A stretch of DNA of 64,000 nucleotides from Bacteroidota bacterium (GCA_005772895.1 SXIH01000042.1:39254-103253); one strand, 5' to 3'; counted from the stretch's first letter, positions 39,038 to 47,881 are shown. Program-made: numbers and translations. Notes: a model not told the origin generated them from the sequence alone.

Positions 39038-39490
39038 GCGTTTTTTGCGTTTTGGGAACCACGTTCTAAAACGTTTTTTTGCATTAAAAGCACGCTCTTC
39101 TGCTGAAACTGCATGCTTCTTTGATTTACCAACAGAAGCGCTACCACCAGAGGATCCCGAACTAAAACCGGAAGAAGTTAAAGAAGGAGCATCAGGAGTT
39201 TTAATAGTATATTCTTGTGAAGCTTGATTTAACTCGAAACGAATATGAAAACCATTTTCTAACGTTGGCTCAATATTCTGAGAAGTCATTTGCTGTTGAA
39301 TCTGAGGCTCGGTATTTTCAGTATAAGGATTGGAATTAATAAAATCGTGAGGGTCGTTATTTGTCTCGGGAGCGTCACCTATAATAGTAACAACCGACTG
39401 ATTGCTTTGATTAGTTGACTGAGAAAAAACAGTAAAAGCAAAGAGACAGAAGATAACTGTTAAACAATATTGAAATCGTTTTATAGTCAC
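39008..39490 (-). CDS. Hypothetical secreted protein with basic tail
   Basis: 160 residues. A signal peptide (LTVIFCLFAFTVFSQ) is followed by Asn/Gln/Ser-rich low-complexity sequence and a short Ser/Gly block (SSGFSSGSSGGSASVGKS). The C-terminus is strongly basic (KKRFRTWFPKRKKRYRPH) and its final residues lie in a palindromic repeat. No family is recognised. It could be an envelope protein or a nonfunctional remnant. It is on the minus strand, 86 bases from the OmpA-family gene. Confidence 0.6.
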   Translation of the reverse strand: MTIKRFQYCLTVIFCLFAFTVFSQSTNQSNQSVVTIIGDAPETNNDPHDFINSNPYTENTEPQIQQQMTSQNIEPTLENGFHIRFELNQASQEYTIKTPDAPSLTSSGFSSGSSGGSASVGKSKKHAVSAEERAFNAKKRFRTWFPKRKKRYRPHLCGRF

Positions 39491-39631
39491 GAACTATGAT
39501 TTTAACATGATAAAAGTAGTATATATTTAGATAAAAGTCAAGTTCTTACTCATTTATTTCCAAACGGTTATAAACAGTGTTCATATCATTCAACAATTGT
39601 TAATTTATAAAACTAAAAAACACATAAAAAA

Positions 39632-39662
39632 TTGGATTAACATAAATTTTACACTAGCTTTA
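39632..39662 (+). promoter_or_regulatory. Candidate promoter of the DUF4907/Kelch operon
   Basis: TTG at 39632-39634 and TAGCTTTA at 39655-39662 are 20 bases apart; the second box has one mismatch from TAnnTTTG. Transcription would start about 15 bases before the ATG at 39684. Confidence 0.45.
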
Positions 39663-39683
39663 TAAAAAATTACTCTCAATCTT

Positions 39684-40106
39684 ATGAAAAATAGAATTTC
39701 CTCATATTCCATTCTTGGATTATTTGTATTTCCATTCTTTTTTTCATGTACAAACAGCATCGGAGACGAAAATCAAAAAAATGCTGCTTTGCATAACGAA
39801 CAGATAACTGAAACCAGTGATACTCCTCAACCTCCTACTTTTAGTTCTCAGTCATTTGAAGTAAAAACTTTTGAAATAAAAGATACTGTTTCAGGGAAAT
39901 CTTTGGGCTGGGGTTATGATATATATGTTGACGGAAAACGAAACATACATCAGCCTATTTTACCCGGTGTTGCAGGAAATAAACATTTTTCAAGCGAAGA
40001 GCATGCAACCATTACTGGTACTTTTGCCGTCAATAAGATGAAACAAACCGGTGGATTGCCAACTATAACAATAAAAGAACTCGACAGTTTAGGTGTAACT
40101 AAATAA
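39684..40106 (+). CDS. DUF4907-type lipoprotein
   Basis: 140 residues. A lipoprotein-like signal ends FFFSC at about residues 18-22. The mature part has a DUF4907-like core: VKTFEIKDTVSGKSLGWGYDIYVDGKRNIHQPILPGVAGNKHFSSEE, with IKELDSLGV at the end. This family is of unknown function. Six bases separate it from the first Kelch gene, and the operon continues with two more Kelch genes. A lipoprotein accessory to the secreted Kelch proteins is an inference from position. Confidence 0.72.
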   Translation: MKNRISSYSILGLFVFPFFFSCTNSIGDENQKNAALHNEQITETSDTPQPPTFSSQSFEVKTFEIKDTVSGKSLGWGYDIYVDGKRNIHQPILPGVAGNKHFSSEEHATITGTFAVNKMKQTGGLPTITIKELDSLGVTK

Positions 40107-40112
40107 ACTTCC

Positions 40113-41696
40113 ATGATAAAAAAGCTACTCTCTCCAATTCTGCTTATTTGTTCAATTCCTGTGTGTGCACAAACATACATTATGAGCAATACGCCAATCA
40201 CAACTTGTAGTGGAACCTATATGGATCCGGGAGGAACAGGTTTTTATGCTGATAATGATAATTTTGTTCAAACAATTTGTTCGGGAACAAGCAATTGTGT
40301 TAGTATTACATTTAGCTCTTTTTCTCTAGAATCAGGTTTCGATTATCTTGCAGTTTATGATGGTCCTTCTACTAGCTCTCCTCAAATTTCAGGCAGTCCT
40401 TTTACTGGAACAGTTAATCCTGGAACATTAACTTGTTCATCAGGTTGTATGACTTTTGCATTTTCAGCTGATTTTACAGTTCCTGATGCTGGCTGGGTTG
40501 GAACACTTTCTTGTGTTACTTGTCCGCCACCACCACCGCCACCCAATTTAGCTTATGGCTGGACACAAAGAGCAAGTGTTCCTGCAGGTGGAAGACACAG
40601 AGGCACAGCTATTACAATAGGAAGCAGAGCTTATGCAGGTATGGGGCATATTAATGCCATTACTGATATTTTATATGATGATTGGTGGGAATATGATCCA
40701 GGATCTAATTCCTGGACTCAAAAAGCAAATTTTCCTCCTGGACCACGAATGCATCCAACAGGGTTTGCCATCGGCAACTTTGGTTATGTTGGAACAGGTA
40801 GAAATACTGCTGGAGTAGAACAAGCCGATTTGTGGAGATACGATCCTTCAACAAATTCTTGGTCTCCTATGGCATCTATGCCTGCTATGGCTAGACGGGG
40901 AGCTGTTTCATTTGTCGTAAATGGAAAAGGATATGTGGGAACGGGTTCTTACTCTTCTGATTTTTGGGAATACAATCCTGCAACTAATTCATGGTTATCG
41001 ATTGCTCCCTTCCCTGGTGCGCCACGAATTGCTGCTGTTGCTTTTTCTATTGGTTCAAAAGGATATGTAGGAACTGGAAATAGTGGTATGGCTAATGGAG
41101 ATTTATATGAATACAATCCTACCACAAATACTTGGATAGCAAGAGCGAGTATGCCTGGTTTACCTCGAATGGAAGCCGCTGCATTTAGTTTAAACGGAAA
41201 AGGTTATGTAGGAACAGGAGATGACTTCTCAAGTGGCACCAATTATCAAGATTTTTGGGAGTTTGATCCAATAGGAAATACATGGGTTCAAATTACTGAC
41301 TTCAGTGGTTCAGCAAGAAGATATATGAATTGCTTTACAATAGGAACAAGAGGTTATGGTGTATTTGGTACAAGTGGAACAAATTATAACGATTTGTGGG
41401 AATATGGAAATTATGTAGGGTTTGCTTCTGTTAAAGAAAATGAAAATTCCAATTGTATTAAAACTTTTCCAAATCCATTTTTAAATGAAGTTACTTTTTC
41501 TATTTCTCAGGAAATAAATTTTGACAGCAATGCATCAATAAAAATTATGGACATCTCAGGAAAAACTGTTTTGGAAATAAAAAATATTCATCAATACGAA
41601 ATAAAAATTGAAAGAGGAGATTTGAGAAAAGGAATGTACTTTTTCGAATTTATAAATAACACTACTCAAACAACAGGAAAATTTATTGCTTTATGA
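40113..41696 (+). CDS. Secreted CUB plus six-bladed Kelch protein with T9SS type A CTD
   Basis: 527 residues. Signal peptide LLSPILLICSIPVCAQ; CUB-like domain at about 20-130 (CSGTYMDPGGTGFYADNDNF, DYLAVYDGPS); a Pro-rich linker of CPPPPPPP type; then six Kelch blades at about 145-430, each with a GYVGTG and WEYNPxTNSW pattern (for example YVGTGSYSSDFWEYNPAT). The last 80 residues are a T9SS type A CTD (NCIKTFPNPFLNEVTFSIS...GMYFFEFINN). Kelch propellers bind proteins or glycans. Its TGA overlaps the next ATG (ATGA), so translation is coupled. Confidence 0.9.
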   Translation: MIKKLLSPILLICSIPVCAQTYIMSNTPITTCSGTYMDPGGTGFYADNDNFVQTICSGTSNCVSITFSSFSLESGFDYLAVYDGPSTSSPQISGSPFTGTVNPGTLTCSSGCMTFAFSADFTVPDAGWVGTLSCVTCPPPPPPPNLAYGWTQRASVPAGGRHRGTAITIGSRAYAGMGHINAITDILYDDWWEYDPGSNSWTQKANFPPGPRMHPTGFAIGNFGYVGTGRNTAGVEQADLWRYDPSTNSWSPMASMPAMARRGAVSFVVNGKGYVGTGSYSSDFWEYNPATNSWLSIAPFPGAPRIAAVAFSIGSKGYVGTGNSGMANGDLYEYNPTTNTWIARASMPGLPRMEAAAFSLNGKGYVGTGDDFSSGTNYQDFWEFDPIGNTWVQITDFSGSARRYMNCFTIGTRGYGVFGTSGTNYNDLWEYGNYVGFASVKENENSNCIKTFPNPFLNEVTFSISQEINFDSNASIKIMDISGKTVLEIKNIHQYEIKIERGDLRKGMYFFEFINNTTQTTGKFIAL

Positions 41697-42922
41697 TAAA
41701 AAGTAAATATATACTCTTATGTATCCTTGCATTTTTGTGTTTTGAAATTTCTGCACAAAACATTTGGAGCAAACGTGCTGGTTGTGGCGGTTCTAAAAGA
41801 GAACGCGGAGTTGGATTTTCTATTGCTGGAAGAGGATACATTGGCTTAGGACAAGATACACTTAACTTAATGTTGAAAGATTTATGGGAATACGATCCTG
41901 CTTCAAATTCATGGACACAAAAAGCAAATTTCCCAGGAGTTGCTAGAAGAGATGCTGCAAGTTTTGTCATAGGAACAAAAGCATATGTTGGAACAGGAAT
42001 GGACAATGCAGATGCCTGGATAGGAAATGCACTCGCAGATTTTTGGGAATACAGTCCGGCTACAAACACATGGACATCAAAAGCTTCCTTCCCTGGCAAT
42101 TCAGGATTTGGAATTTATTATGCCACAGGATTCTCTGTTTTAGGAAAGGGTTATTTCTGCTGTGGCAAAGAAGCCGCATCAAACTACTCAAATGATTTAT
42201 GGGAATATAATCCAACAACAAACACATGGCTTCAAAAACTTGATATGCCTGGGCCTGAACGTTACGGAGCTGTTGCATTTACAGTTGGTAATTATGCTTA
42301 TTGTGGAACAGGTACAGATGAAAATATTTTAACAAATGATTTTTACAGATATGATCCATCAATAAACATGTGGATGATATTAAGTAATTTTCCTGGTTCA
42401 GGAAGATTTTCAGGAAGTTCTTTTGTTTTATCAGGAAAAGGATATATGCTTTTAGGAACTGATGGGGGTTATAAAGATGAATTATGGATGTACGATGAAA
42501 CACTGGATTATTGGTTTCCGAAAGCTGCATTCCCGGGTGGCGCAAGAAGATCGGCCGGAGCATTTTCTATAAGCGGAAAAGGTTATGCAGGAACAGGAAA
42601 AGGATTAACAGGAACACGCAGAGATTTTTGGGAATACCTTCCTTCTATTCCTGCAGGCATTAATGAATATTCTGATATCATTTTCTCTAATGTTTATCCT
42701 AATCCAATGACAGAGCAATCTACTATTGTTTTATCTGATAAAATTTCTCTGCAAAATTTATTTTGGGAATTGAGAGATGTTCAAGGAAAATTAATTTCTA
42801 CTGAAACGATTGAACAAAATTCATTTACGATTTCTAAAAATAATATGACAAATGGAATTTATGCATTGAACATTAAAAATAAAAATGGAACAATTGCATC
42901 TAAAAAAATAATTGTACAATAA
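41693..42922 (+). CDS. Secreted six-bladed Kelch protein with T9SS type A CTD
   Basis: 409 residues, second of three Kelch genes. Signal peptide ILLCILAFLCFEISAQ. Six blades run from about 25 to 315, with landmarks YIGLGQDTL, YVGTGMDNA, YFCCGKEA, YCGTGTDEN, YMLLGTDGG and YAGTGKGLT. It lacks the CUB domain of the preceding protein. The CTD begins at VYPNPMTEQSTIVLS and ends IKNKNGTIASKKIIVQ. The CCGK and LLGT blades depart from the GTG consensus, suggesting divergent binding surfaces. It overlaps the upstream gene by 4 bases. Confidence 0.9.
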   Translation: MIKSKYILLCILAFLCFEISAQNIWSKRAGCGGSKRERGVGFSIAGRGYIGLGQDTLNLMLKDLWEYDPASNSWTQKANFPGVARRDAASFVIGTKAYVGTGMDNADAWIGNALADFWEYSPATNTWTSKASFPGNSGFGIYYATGFSVLGKGYFCCGKEAASNYSNDLWEYNPTTNTWLQKLDMPGPERYGAVAFTVGNYAYCGTGTDENILTNDFYRYDPSINMWMILSNFPGSGRFSGSSFVLSGKGYMLLGTDGGYKDELWMYDETLDYWFPKAAFPGGARRSAGAFSISGKGYAGTGKGLTGTRRDFWEYLPSIPAGINEYSDIIFSNVYPNPMTEQSTIVLSDKISLQNLFWELRDVQGKLISTETIEQNSFTISKNNMTNGIYALNIKNKNGTIASKKIIVQ

Positions 42923-42934
42923 AATTGTAAGACT

Positions 42935-44167
42935 ATGAATTTAAACATACGCAAACTACTTTTTTGTTTTTCATTTTTACTGATTGTCCCTACAACCATT
43001 TTTGCGCAAGGCTGGTGGTTTAAAAAAGCAGATTACAATCAATCGGCAAGAACTTCAGCAGTTGGATTTGCAATTGGAACAGGAGGATTTATTGGAACTG
43101 GGTATGACAGCGCAACTTACAAAAGAAATTTTAGTGTATACATTCAAGCATCAGATACCTGGGTAGCTGTAACAAGCATGGGAGGAGCCACAGGTTCAGG
43201 ATTATCGCGTAGTGGTGCATCGAGTTTTGTAATTGGAACAAAAGCTTATGTATGCTGCGGACAAAATTCAAATCCATTTAATTTAGATTGTTGGGAATAT
43301 GATGCAGGAGCGGATATCTGGACACAAAAAGCAAATTTTGCTGGAACTCCAAGAAGATCCGCAGCCGGTTTTGAATTGGGTGGAAATGGATACATTGCTT
43401 GCGGACAAGATATTTCAGGATTCAAAAATGATCTATGGATGTACAATGTTTCTTCTAATACATGGACATCAAAAGCTGCTTATCCGGGAACACCAAGAAG
43501 ATTACCTGTAGCATTTACAATCGGATCAAAAGCTTATGTTGGAACAGGTGATGACGGAGCATTCAAAGGGGATTTTTTTAAATACGATGCTACTGCAAAT
43601 GCATGGTTCACGGTTGCTGTTTATGGCGGAACTCCTCGCTACGGAGCGACTTGTTTTGTAATTGGAACAGATGCTTATGTTGGAACAGGATATGATAACA
43701 CATTATCAAACAGAAAAGATTTTTGGAAATACAATTCATTAACAAACGTTTGGTCGAATGTGAAAGATTTTTCCGGTACAGCTCGTTCAAATGCTGTAGG
43801 ATTTACAATTGGAAGCTTTGGTTATGTTGGAACAGGTTATGATTCATTAACAACAAAAGATTTTTGGGTATTTGAGCCAAATTCAAATGGAATTGAAGAA
43901 ATGAATAAATTCAAATCCAGCGTAAAAATCTATCCGAATCCAATTGTAGAAAATGCAACAATTTCTTTTAATCCGGATTGTTTAAATGCATTTGGAAAAA
44001 TTTCGTTTACTCTTTATGATATTAACGGAAGAGAAGTAATAAACATTGAAGAATTAACTTCTGCTGAAACACTACTAACAAGGGGTTATTTAGGAAACGG
44101 AATTTATATTTACAAGTTTGTAGGTGATGGTGAGTTGTTGACTACGGGGAAAGTTGTTCTGCAATAG
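42935..44167 (+). CDS. Secreted six-bladed Kelch protein with T9SS type A CTD, third copy
   Basis: 410 residues. Signal peptide LLFCFSFLLIVPTTIFAQ. Six blades at about 25-320: FIGTGYDSA, YVCCGQNSN, YIACGQDIS, YVGTGDDGA, YVGTGYDNT and YVGTGYDSL, each with W or F-rich strand ends (DFWKYNSLTNVW). The CTD begins at IYPNPIVENATISF and ends with LLTTGKVVLQ. It starts 12 bases after the second Kelch stop, completing the DUF4907-Kelch-Kelch-Kelch operon. The MITE-like inverted repeat follows its stop. Confidence 0.9.
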   Translation: MNLNIRKLLFCFSFLLIVPTTIFAQGWWFKKADYNQSARTSAVGFAIGTGGFIGTGYDSATYKRNFSVYIQASDTWVAVTSMGGATGSGLSRSGASSFVIGTKAYVCCGQNSNPFNLDCWEYDAGADIWTQKANFAGTPRRSAAGFELGGNGYIACGQDISGFKNDLWMYNVSSNTWTSKAAYPGTPRRLPVAFTIGSKAYVGTGDDGAFKGDFFKYDATANAWFTVAVYGGTPRYGATCFVIGTDAYVGTGYDNTLSNRKDFWKYNSLTNVWSNVKDFSGTARSNAVGFTIGSFGYVGTGYDSLTTKDFWVFEPNSNGIEEMNKFKSSVKIYPNPIVENATISFNPDCLNAFGKISFTLYDINGREVINIEELTSAETLLTRGYLGNGIYIYKFVGDGELLTTGKVVLQ

Positions 44168-44176
44168 CATTCGCAA

Positions 44177-44393
44177 ATGGAACGCGGATGACGCGGATAA
44201 AACTGATTTAAACTGATTTATTTTTCTGTGTGTAAAAACTAAGCCGATTTAATTGCCTTCGGCAATGATTTATTAATATAGAACATTACACAATCATGTG
44301 TAGCCGAAATGTTCCATTCAAAAACGTACATCCTTTTATAAAAAAATAAAAAATCCGCGAGTATCCGTTTTATCTGCGTCATCCGCGTTCCAT
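44177..44393. mobile_element. MITE-like element with 27-bp inverted repeat ends
   Basis: 44177-44203 (ATGGAACGCGGATGACGC...) and the reverse complement of 44367-44393 match in 26 of 27 bases. They flank about 160 bases that have no ORF but hold ATTGCC/GGCAAT (44252-44266). The right end overlaps the stop codon of the DUF2459 gene by one base. No transposase is present, so it would be a non-autonomous element or a large hairpin terminator. Target-site duplications were not identified. Confidence 0.55.
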
Positions 44394-45076
44394 CACTCTA
44401 ATTGCCCAACAATTCCACTTTCCAAAGGTGTCCACACTCCTATTTTAATTCCTGCTGCTTTTAATGTTTGCCCTGTCCATACATTACAGGTGTAAAACAT
44501 GCTGTATTTTCCATTAGCTTCATAAAAACAATCTTGTTGTGTATAGCCATCGTGATCAATCAAAATAGGTTTTCCATCTTTTAATTGAAAGCAACAAGAA
44601 ATTTTATCTATCAAGCACAAATATTGTTCTTTTGAAATAATTATTTTTTTACAGGAATCGTTCAGCTTAGGAGTTTTGTATTTGTAGGTTACATGCATCG
44701 CAGTTGTTCCCAATCCGAATGCAGCTTTAAACGCTGTAGCAAACGTTAAATCATCCCACGTTGGCGTGTCTATGAAAAAACCTTTATCTCCCCAACCGAT
44801 TGCTATATAATTAAAATTGGAGTTAACATTTTTAAAATCAGAATATGGCAACATATCATTCCAATTGATGTATTCACTTTTTATTGGCATAACTATATCT
44901 GTATGAACTCCATTGGATAGAACATATATTTCTATTCCATCTGAAACATTTTTAAAGGAAGAGTTTGCCTTTAAATAAGGTAAAAGAAAAGCAAACAAAA
45001 GATAAATCAGTAAAAAAGCGATTATTCCTAAAAGAAAACGTAAAATGTAACGGAGCGAGGTTTTGAGAGTGGTCAT
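44393..45076 (-). CDS. TIGR02117/DUF2459 family protein
   Basis: From the ATG at 45076 the protein has 227 residues (MTTLKTSLRYILRFLLG); an upstream ATG at 45115 adds 13 residues unlike the family. An N-terminal anchor (FLLGIIAFLLIYLLFAFLLPYL) precedes a domain with EIYVLSNGVHTDIVMPI, IAIGWGDKGFFIDTPTWDDLTF and CNVWTGQTLKAAGI, which match TIGR02117 (DUF2459). The family's role is unknown, though it was first noted near urease genes. No urease genes are here. It probably faces the periplasm. Confidence 0.82.
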   Translation of the reverse strand: MTTLKTSLRYILRFLLGIIAFLLIYLLFAFLLPYLKANSSFKNVSDGIEIYVLSNGVHTDIVMPIKSEYINWNDMLPYSDFKNVNSNFNYIAIGWGDKGFFIDTPTWDDLTFATAFKAAFGLGTTAMHVTYKYKTPKLNDSCKKIIISKEQYLCLIDKISCCFQLKDGKPILIDHDGYTQQDCFYEANGKYSMFYTCNVWTGQTLKAAGIKIGVWTPLESGIVGQLE

Positions 45077-45115
45077 TTTTGAGAAATTACATACTAACGT
45101 AGAAATAATGAGCAT

Positions 45116-45389
45116 AGTATAGGAACACAGATTTTTTATGATTTTTATGATTTAAAAGGATTTTTTATTTTGGGTTAGGTTAAAGGGTTATGGTTTTTAT
45201 TGCCTTTGGCAATGTTATGATAATATTTGAGTAAAATGTTTATTGAAACCGTCATTGCGAGTCCCGCCCTTCGCGGGATGTGGCAATCTCACACGATGAG
45301 GAGAATCGCCACCATTATAGAGAGATTGCTTCACTACGCTCGGAATGACCTGCTAACGATGGCATTCAATAAAATCCTACCTTTGCTAC
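45116..45389. repeat. Intergenic stretch with interspersed palindromic repeats
   Basis: No credible gene is present. ATTGCC/GGCAAT forms a hairpin at 45199-45213, as at 44252-44266. A larger element at 45250-45350 starts CGTCATTGCGAG, contains CCCGC/GCGGG (around 45264), GCAATCTC and GAGATTGC, and ends CTCGGAATGACC. The outer and inner arms pair, so it is a composite palindrome of about 100 bases; a half copy occurs at 57622-57652. Confidence 0.65.
45378..45385 (+). promoter_or_regulatory. -7 box of the phosphotransferase gene, leaderless arrangement
   Basis: TACCTTTG ends 4 bases before the ATG at 45390, so the transcript would begin at about the start codon. No -33 element is obvious, partly because the repeat lies upstream. 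Confidence 0.45.
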
Positions 45390-46364
45390 ATGACTTTTCC
45401 AATCGAATATTCTTCTTTGTCAACAAAAGCGCTATTAGAATTAGTTTGCTCAAAATATTCCCTTTCAACTATATCCAACATCACTTTTCTTAAACGGGGT
45501 TTTAATGATACTTATTTAATTGAATCTGGTGCTACGAAATACATTCTCCGTATTTATAAACACAATTGGAGAAGCGTTGAAAGTATAGAAACCGAACTCA
45601 AACTTTTGAATTATTTAAAAGAAAATGGAATTGCTCTTTCTATTCCAATGGCAGACAATCAAAAGCAATATATTCATTCAATTGATGCTCCTGAAGGAAT
45701 TCGTTATGCGGTTTTGTTTTCTTATGCAGAAGGTGAGCAAATCAGAAAACTAAGCATTGAACAAGCAGAATTATTAGGAATTCAAACGGGTAAAATACAT
45801 TTGCTTACTCAAAATAGAAATTTGGGTAAAACAGCTCACAACTATGACATTGAACATCAATTTGAAAAAACACTTACTACACTAAAACCTATATTAGTAA
45901 ATCACACTAATGAATACAATTTTTTAATACAACTGAAAGGTTATTTTACAGAACTGTTTATTGATATAGATAAAACACAACTAGCTTCAGGAATTTGTCA
46001 CGGAGATTTGCAAGCAGAAAATTTTCACATTACAAAAAACAATCAATTCACTTTTTTCGATTTTGATTTTTTCGGAGAAGGGTATTTGATTTATGATATT
46101 GGAGTTTTTATTTGGTACGACCATAAAAACAAACCTAAAGAAATTGTAGATGCATTTTTGAAAGGATATCAAACACAAAGAAAATTGTCTGAAAAAGAAA
46201 TAGAGTTCCTTCCCTATTTCAGTACATTACGAGCACTTTTTCAAATGACATTGTATTGCCAAATAAGTGACGGAAAGCAATTGCCACTATGGCCCGCTCA
46301 GCAAGTGGCAGATTTTATTAAGAAAGTTGAAAAATGGATAGCAAATGCAGAGAAAATTCAATAG
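45390..46364 (+). CDS. APH-family phosphotransferase
   Basis: 324 residues, aminoglycoside-phosphotransferase/homoserine-kinase fold. The N-lobe has KYILRIYKHNWRSVESIETELKLLNYL with the ATP-site lysine; the catalytic loop is GICHGDLQAENFHI (Brenner motif HGDxxxxNf), and FFDFDFFGEGYLIYDIGVFIWYD is the metal-binding segment. The substrate may be homoserine, an aminoglycoside, choline or another small alcohol; the sequence does not say. The gene stands alone after a repeat-rich stretch, and a -7 box lies only 4 bases from the ATG. Confidence 0.85.
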   Translation: MTFPIEYSSLSTKALLELVCSKYSLSTISNITFLKRGFNDTYLIESGATKYILRIYKHNWRSVESIETELKLLNYLKENGIALSIPMADNQKQYIHSIDAPEGIRYAVLFSYAEGEQIRKLSIEQAELLGIQTGKIHLLTQNRNLGKTAHNYDIEHQFEKTLTTLKPILVNHTNEYNFLIQLKGYFTELFIDIDKTQLASGICHGDLQAENFHITKNNQFTFFDFDFFGEGYLIYDIGVFIWYDHKNKPKEIVDAFLKGYQTQRKLSEKEIEFLPYFSTLRALFQMTLYCQISDGKQLPLWPAQQVADFIKKVEKWIANAEKIQ

Positions 46365-46428
46365 AAATATAAATGCAACTAAATTACAATTGAAAGCATC
46401 TTTATAAAACAATTTTAAAACTACAACT

Positions 46429-47094
46429 ATGAAAAATATTTACACCCTTACTATCGGAATTCTTTTTTCCTTAAACACATTTGCACAAGGAACAATAATG
46501 GGATTCTCAATTGATCCTCCGGCACCAACAACAGCAGATATTGTTAAAGTATATGTTGGAGTTCAGTTTACATCCATGAGCTGTAATTTGGACAACCAAG
46601 GTCATTCTACCACAGGAAGTAGTACTAGCGCTTATGCACACCATTGTTTGGGAATGCTAACTGCTATGTGCAATACTATTGATACTTTTAATTTGGGAAT
46701 GCTCCCAGCGGGTCCACATCTTTTTGATTTAACACTAACAAGTGGTTCTGGTGGACCACCATGCACTCCGGGAATAGTTCCAGACGACCAACGAAATACT
46801 ACTTTTACAGTAACTCTTGCAACGGGAATTTCAAACCACAATCAATCTTCGAACATTAACATTTTTCCTAATCCTATCCACACAACTGCAACCATTCAAA
46901 TTAATGAACAATTGAAATTTAAAAATGCAGAAATGAAAATTATGGATGTAACAGGAAGAGTTGTAAAAACCATCTCAGCCATTCAAAACAATGAATTTAG
47001 CTTTGACAGAGATAAACTTTCTGATGGAATTTATTTTTATCAGCTAATTCAAGATGGAAGCGTTATTTCTAATGGAAAGTTGGTGATTGAGTAA
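46429..47094 (+). CDS. Small secreted protein with T9SS type A CTD
   Basis: 221 residues. Signal peptide ILFSLNTFAQ. The mature core (about 20-135) is beta-like with cysteine pairs (SMSCNLDNQGHSTTGSST, HHCLGMLTAMCNTIDTF, PPCTPGIVPDDQ) and no recognised family. The CTD runs from about 145 (NINIFPNPIHTTATIQINE) to the end (VISNGKLVIE). The cysteines could form disulfides outside the cell. It follows the phosphotransferase gene by 64 bases but is not clearly linked to it. Confidence 0.85.
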   Translation: MKNIYTLTIGILFSLNTFAQGTIMGFSIDPPAPTTADIVKVYVGVQFTSMSCNLDNQGHSTTGSSTSAYAHHCLGMLTAMCNTIDTFNLGMLPAGPHLFDLTLTSGSGGPPCTPGIVPDDQRNTTFTVTLATGISNHNQSSNINIFPNPIHTTATIQINEQLKFKNAEMKIMDVTGRVVKTISAIQNNEFSFDRDKLSDGIYFYQLIQDGSVISNGKLVIE

Positions 47095-47107
47095 TAAAAA
47101 TTATAAA

Positions 47108-47148
47108 ATAAAAAACCCTTACAAAATAATTAGTACGGGTTTTTTATT
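47108..47148. terminator. Intrinsic terminator
   Basis: AAAACCC and GGGTTTT, with inner TAC/GTA, form a stem flanked by A- and T-runs. It separates the convergent genes at 47094 and 47158. Confidence 0.75.
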
Positions 47149-47157
47149 TTATAATTA

Positions 47158-47676
47158 CTAGAATTGTTTCTTAAATAATTCATCAAATGCTTTGTCATAT
47201 AATGCTGTACCATCATCAACTAAAACGTTTTTCCAATAGCAAGATCCCCATGCTTGAGTAGAAGAAAGATCACACCAACAAGCAGTACCCGATGTTGAAC
47301 AATGAAGACAACCTTCATTGGTAACACAAACTTTTCTCCAAACAGGTTTTGCTAACAATTGAAAATTATTGCTTTTGTCCTTTTCAACTGAAATCAACAA
47401 CTTCCCCATAACAACTTTGGTTGTTTTGTCAACAATTGATCCCCATAAATAATATTCTCCATTTTCCACAAATAGTGCTGTTTCTTGAATCTCCTGATTA
47501 TCTTGTGCGACTAAAATACCTAACGAATTTTTTAATGTAGAAACATCAAATGTGAGCTTAATCTCTCCATTAACTAATTCACCCAATTTTACAGATTTTG
47601 TGGGTACATCTGTTTTTGCAAAAACACCCGATACTGATACTACTAGCATAGTAATACCTAAAATTACTTTTTTCAT
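47158..47676 (-). CDS. Secreted cysteine-rich protein, function unknown
   Basis: From the ATG at 47676 the protein has 172 residues with a good signal peptide (VILGITMLVVSVSGVFAK); an upstream ATG at 47811 lies across the region that holds the likely promoter. The C-terminal third has a dense cysteine pattern (VCVTNEGCLHCSTSGTACWCDL...GSCYWKN), suggesting disulfides or metal binding. It lacks a T9SS CTD, so export stops at the periplasm or uses another route. A 27-bp motif shared with two neighbours lies about 110 bases upstream. Confidence 0.7.
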   Translation of the reverse strand: MKKVILGITMLVVSVSGVFAKTDVPTKSVKLGELVNGEIKLTFDVSTLKNSLGILVAQDNQEIQETALFVENGEYYLWGSIVDKTTKVVMGKLLISVEKDKSNNFQLLAKPVWRKVCVTNEGCLHCSTSGTACWCDLSSTQAWGSCYWKNVLVDDGTALYDKAFDELFKKQF

Positions 47677-47786
47677 AATAATTAATTGTTTTTCTTTTCC
47701 TACTCTATTTTCAGATTTTCGGATAACTCTGTTGGAGTAATAATTTTGTTTCGAAAGCAAAAATATAGAGATGTAATTTTTAATCA

Positions 47787-47813
47787 TTACCGATAAAAGT
47801 ATTTTTAGCACAA
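47787..47813 (-). promoter_or_regulatory. 27-bp shared motif, copy 1
   Basis: Reads on the minus strand as TTGTGCTAAAAATACTTTTA and then TCGGTAA. It lies 111 bases upstream of the 47676 start and matches copies 2 and 3 except at two variable positions. Confidence 0.6.
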
Positions 47814-47824
47814 CAGATTTTTTT

Positions 47825-47862
47825 CAAAAAAAAAATCTCTCAATTATAAAATTGAGAGATTT
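47825..47862 (-). terminator. Terminator of the SBBP gene at 47882
   Basis: A perfect 13-bp stem (AAATCTCTCAATT and AATTGAGAGATTT) around ATAA is followed by a T-run on the minus strand. The whole block from 47787 to 47880 is repeated at 49674-49768. Confidence 0.85.
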
Positions 47863-47881
47863 GAATTTTTAAAATTAGTTC

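Noticed and set aside
44177..44393. Insertion sequence with transposase
   Set aside because: The interior has no ORF of meaningful size, so at most a non-autonomous element is supported.
45227..45493. An 88-codon plus-strand frame before the phosphotransferase
   Set aside because: It is made of the CGTCATTGCGAG repeat and runs out of frame into the phosphotransferase gene.
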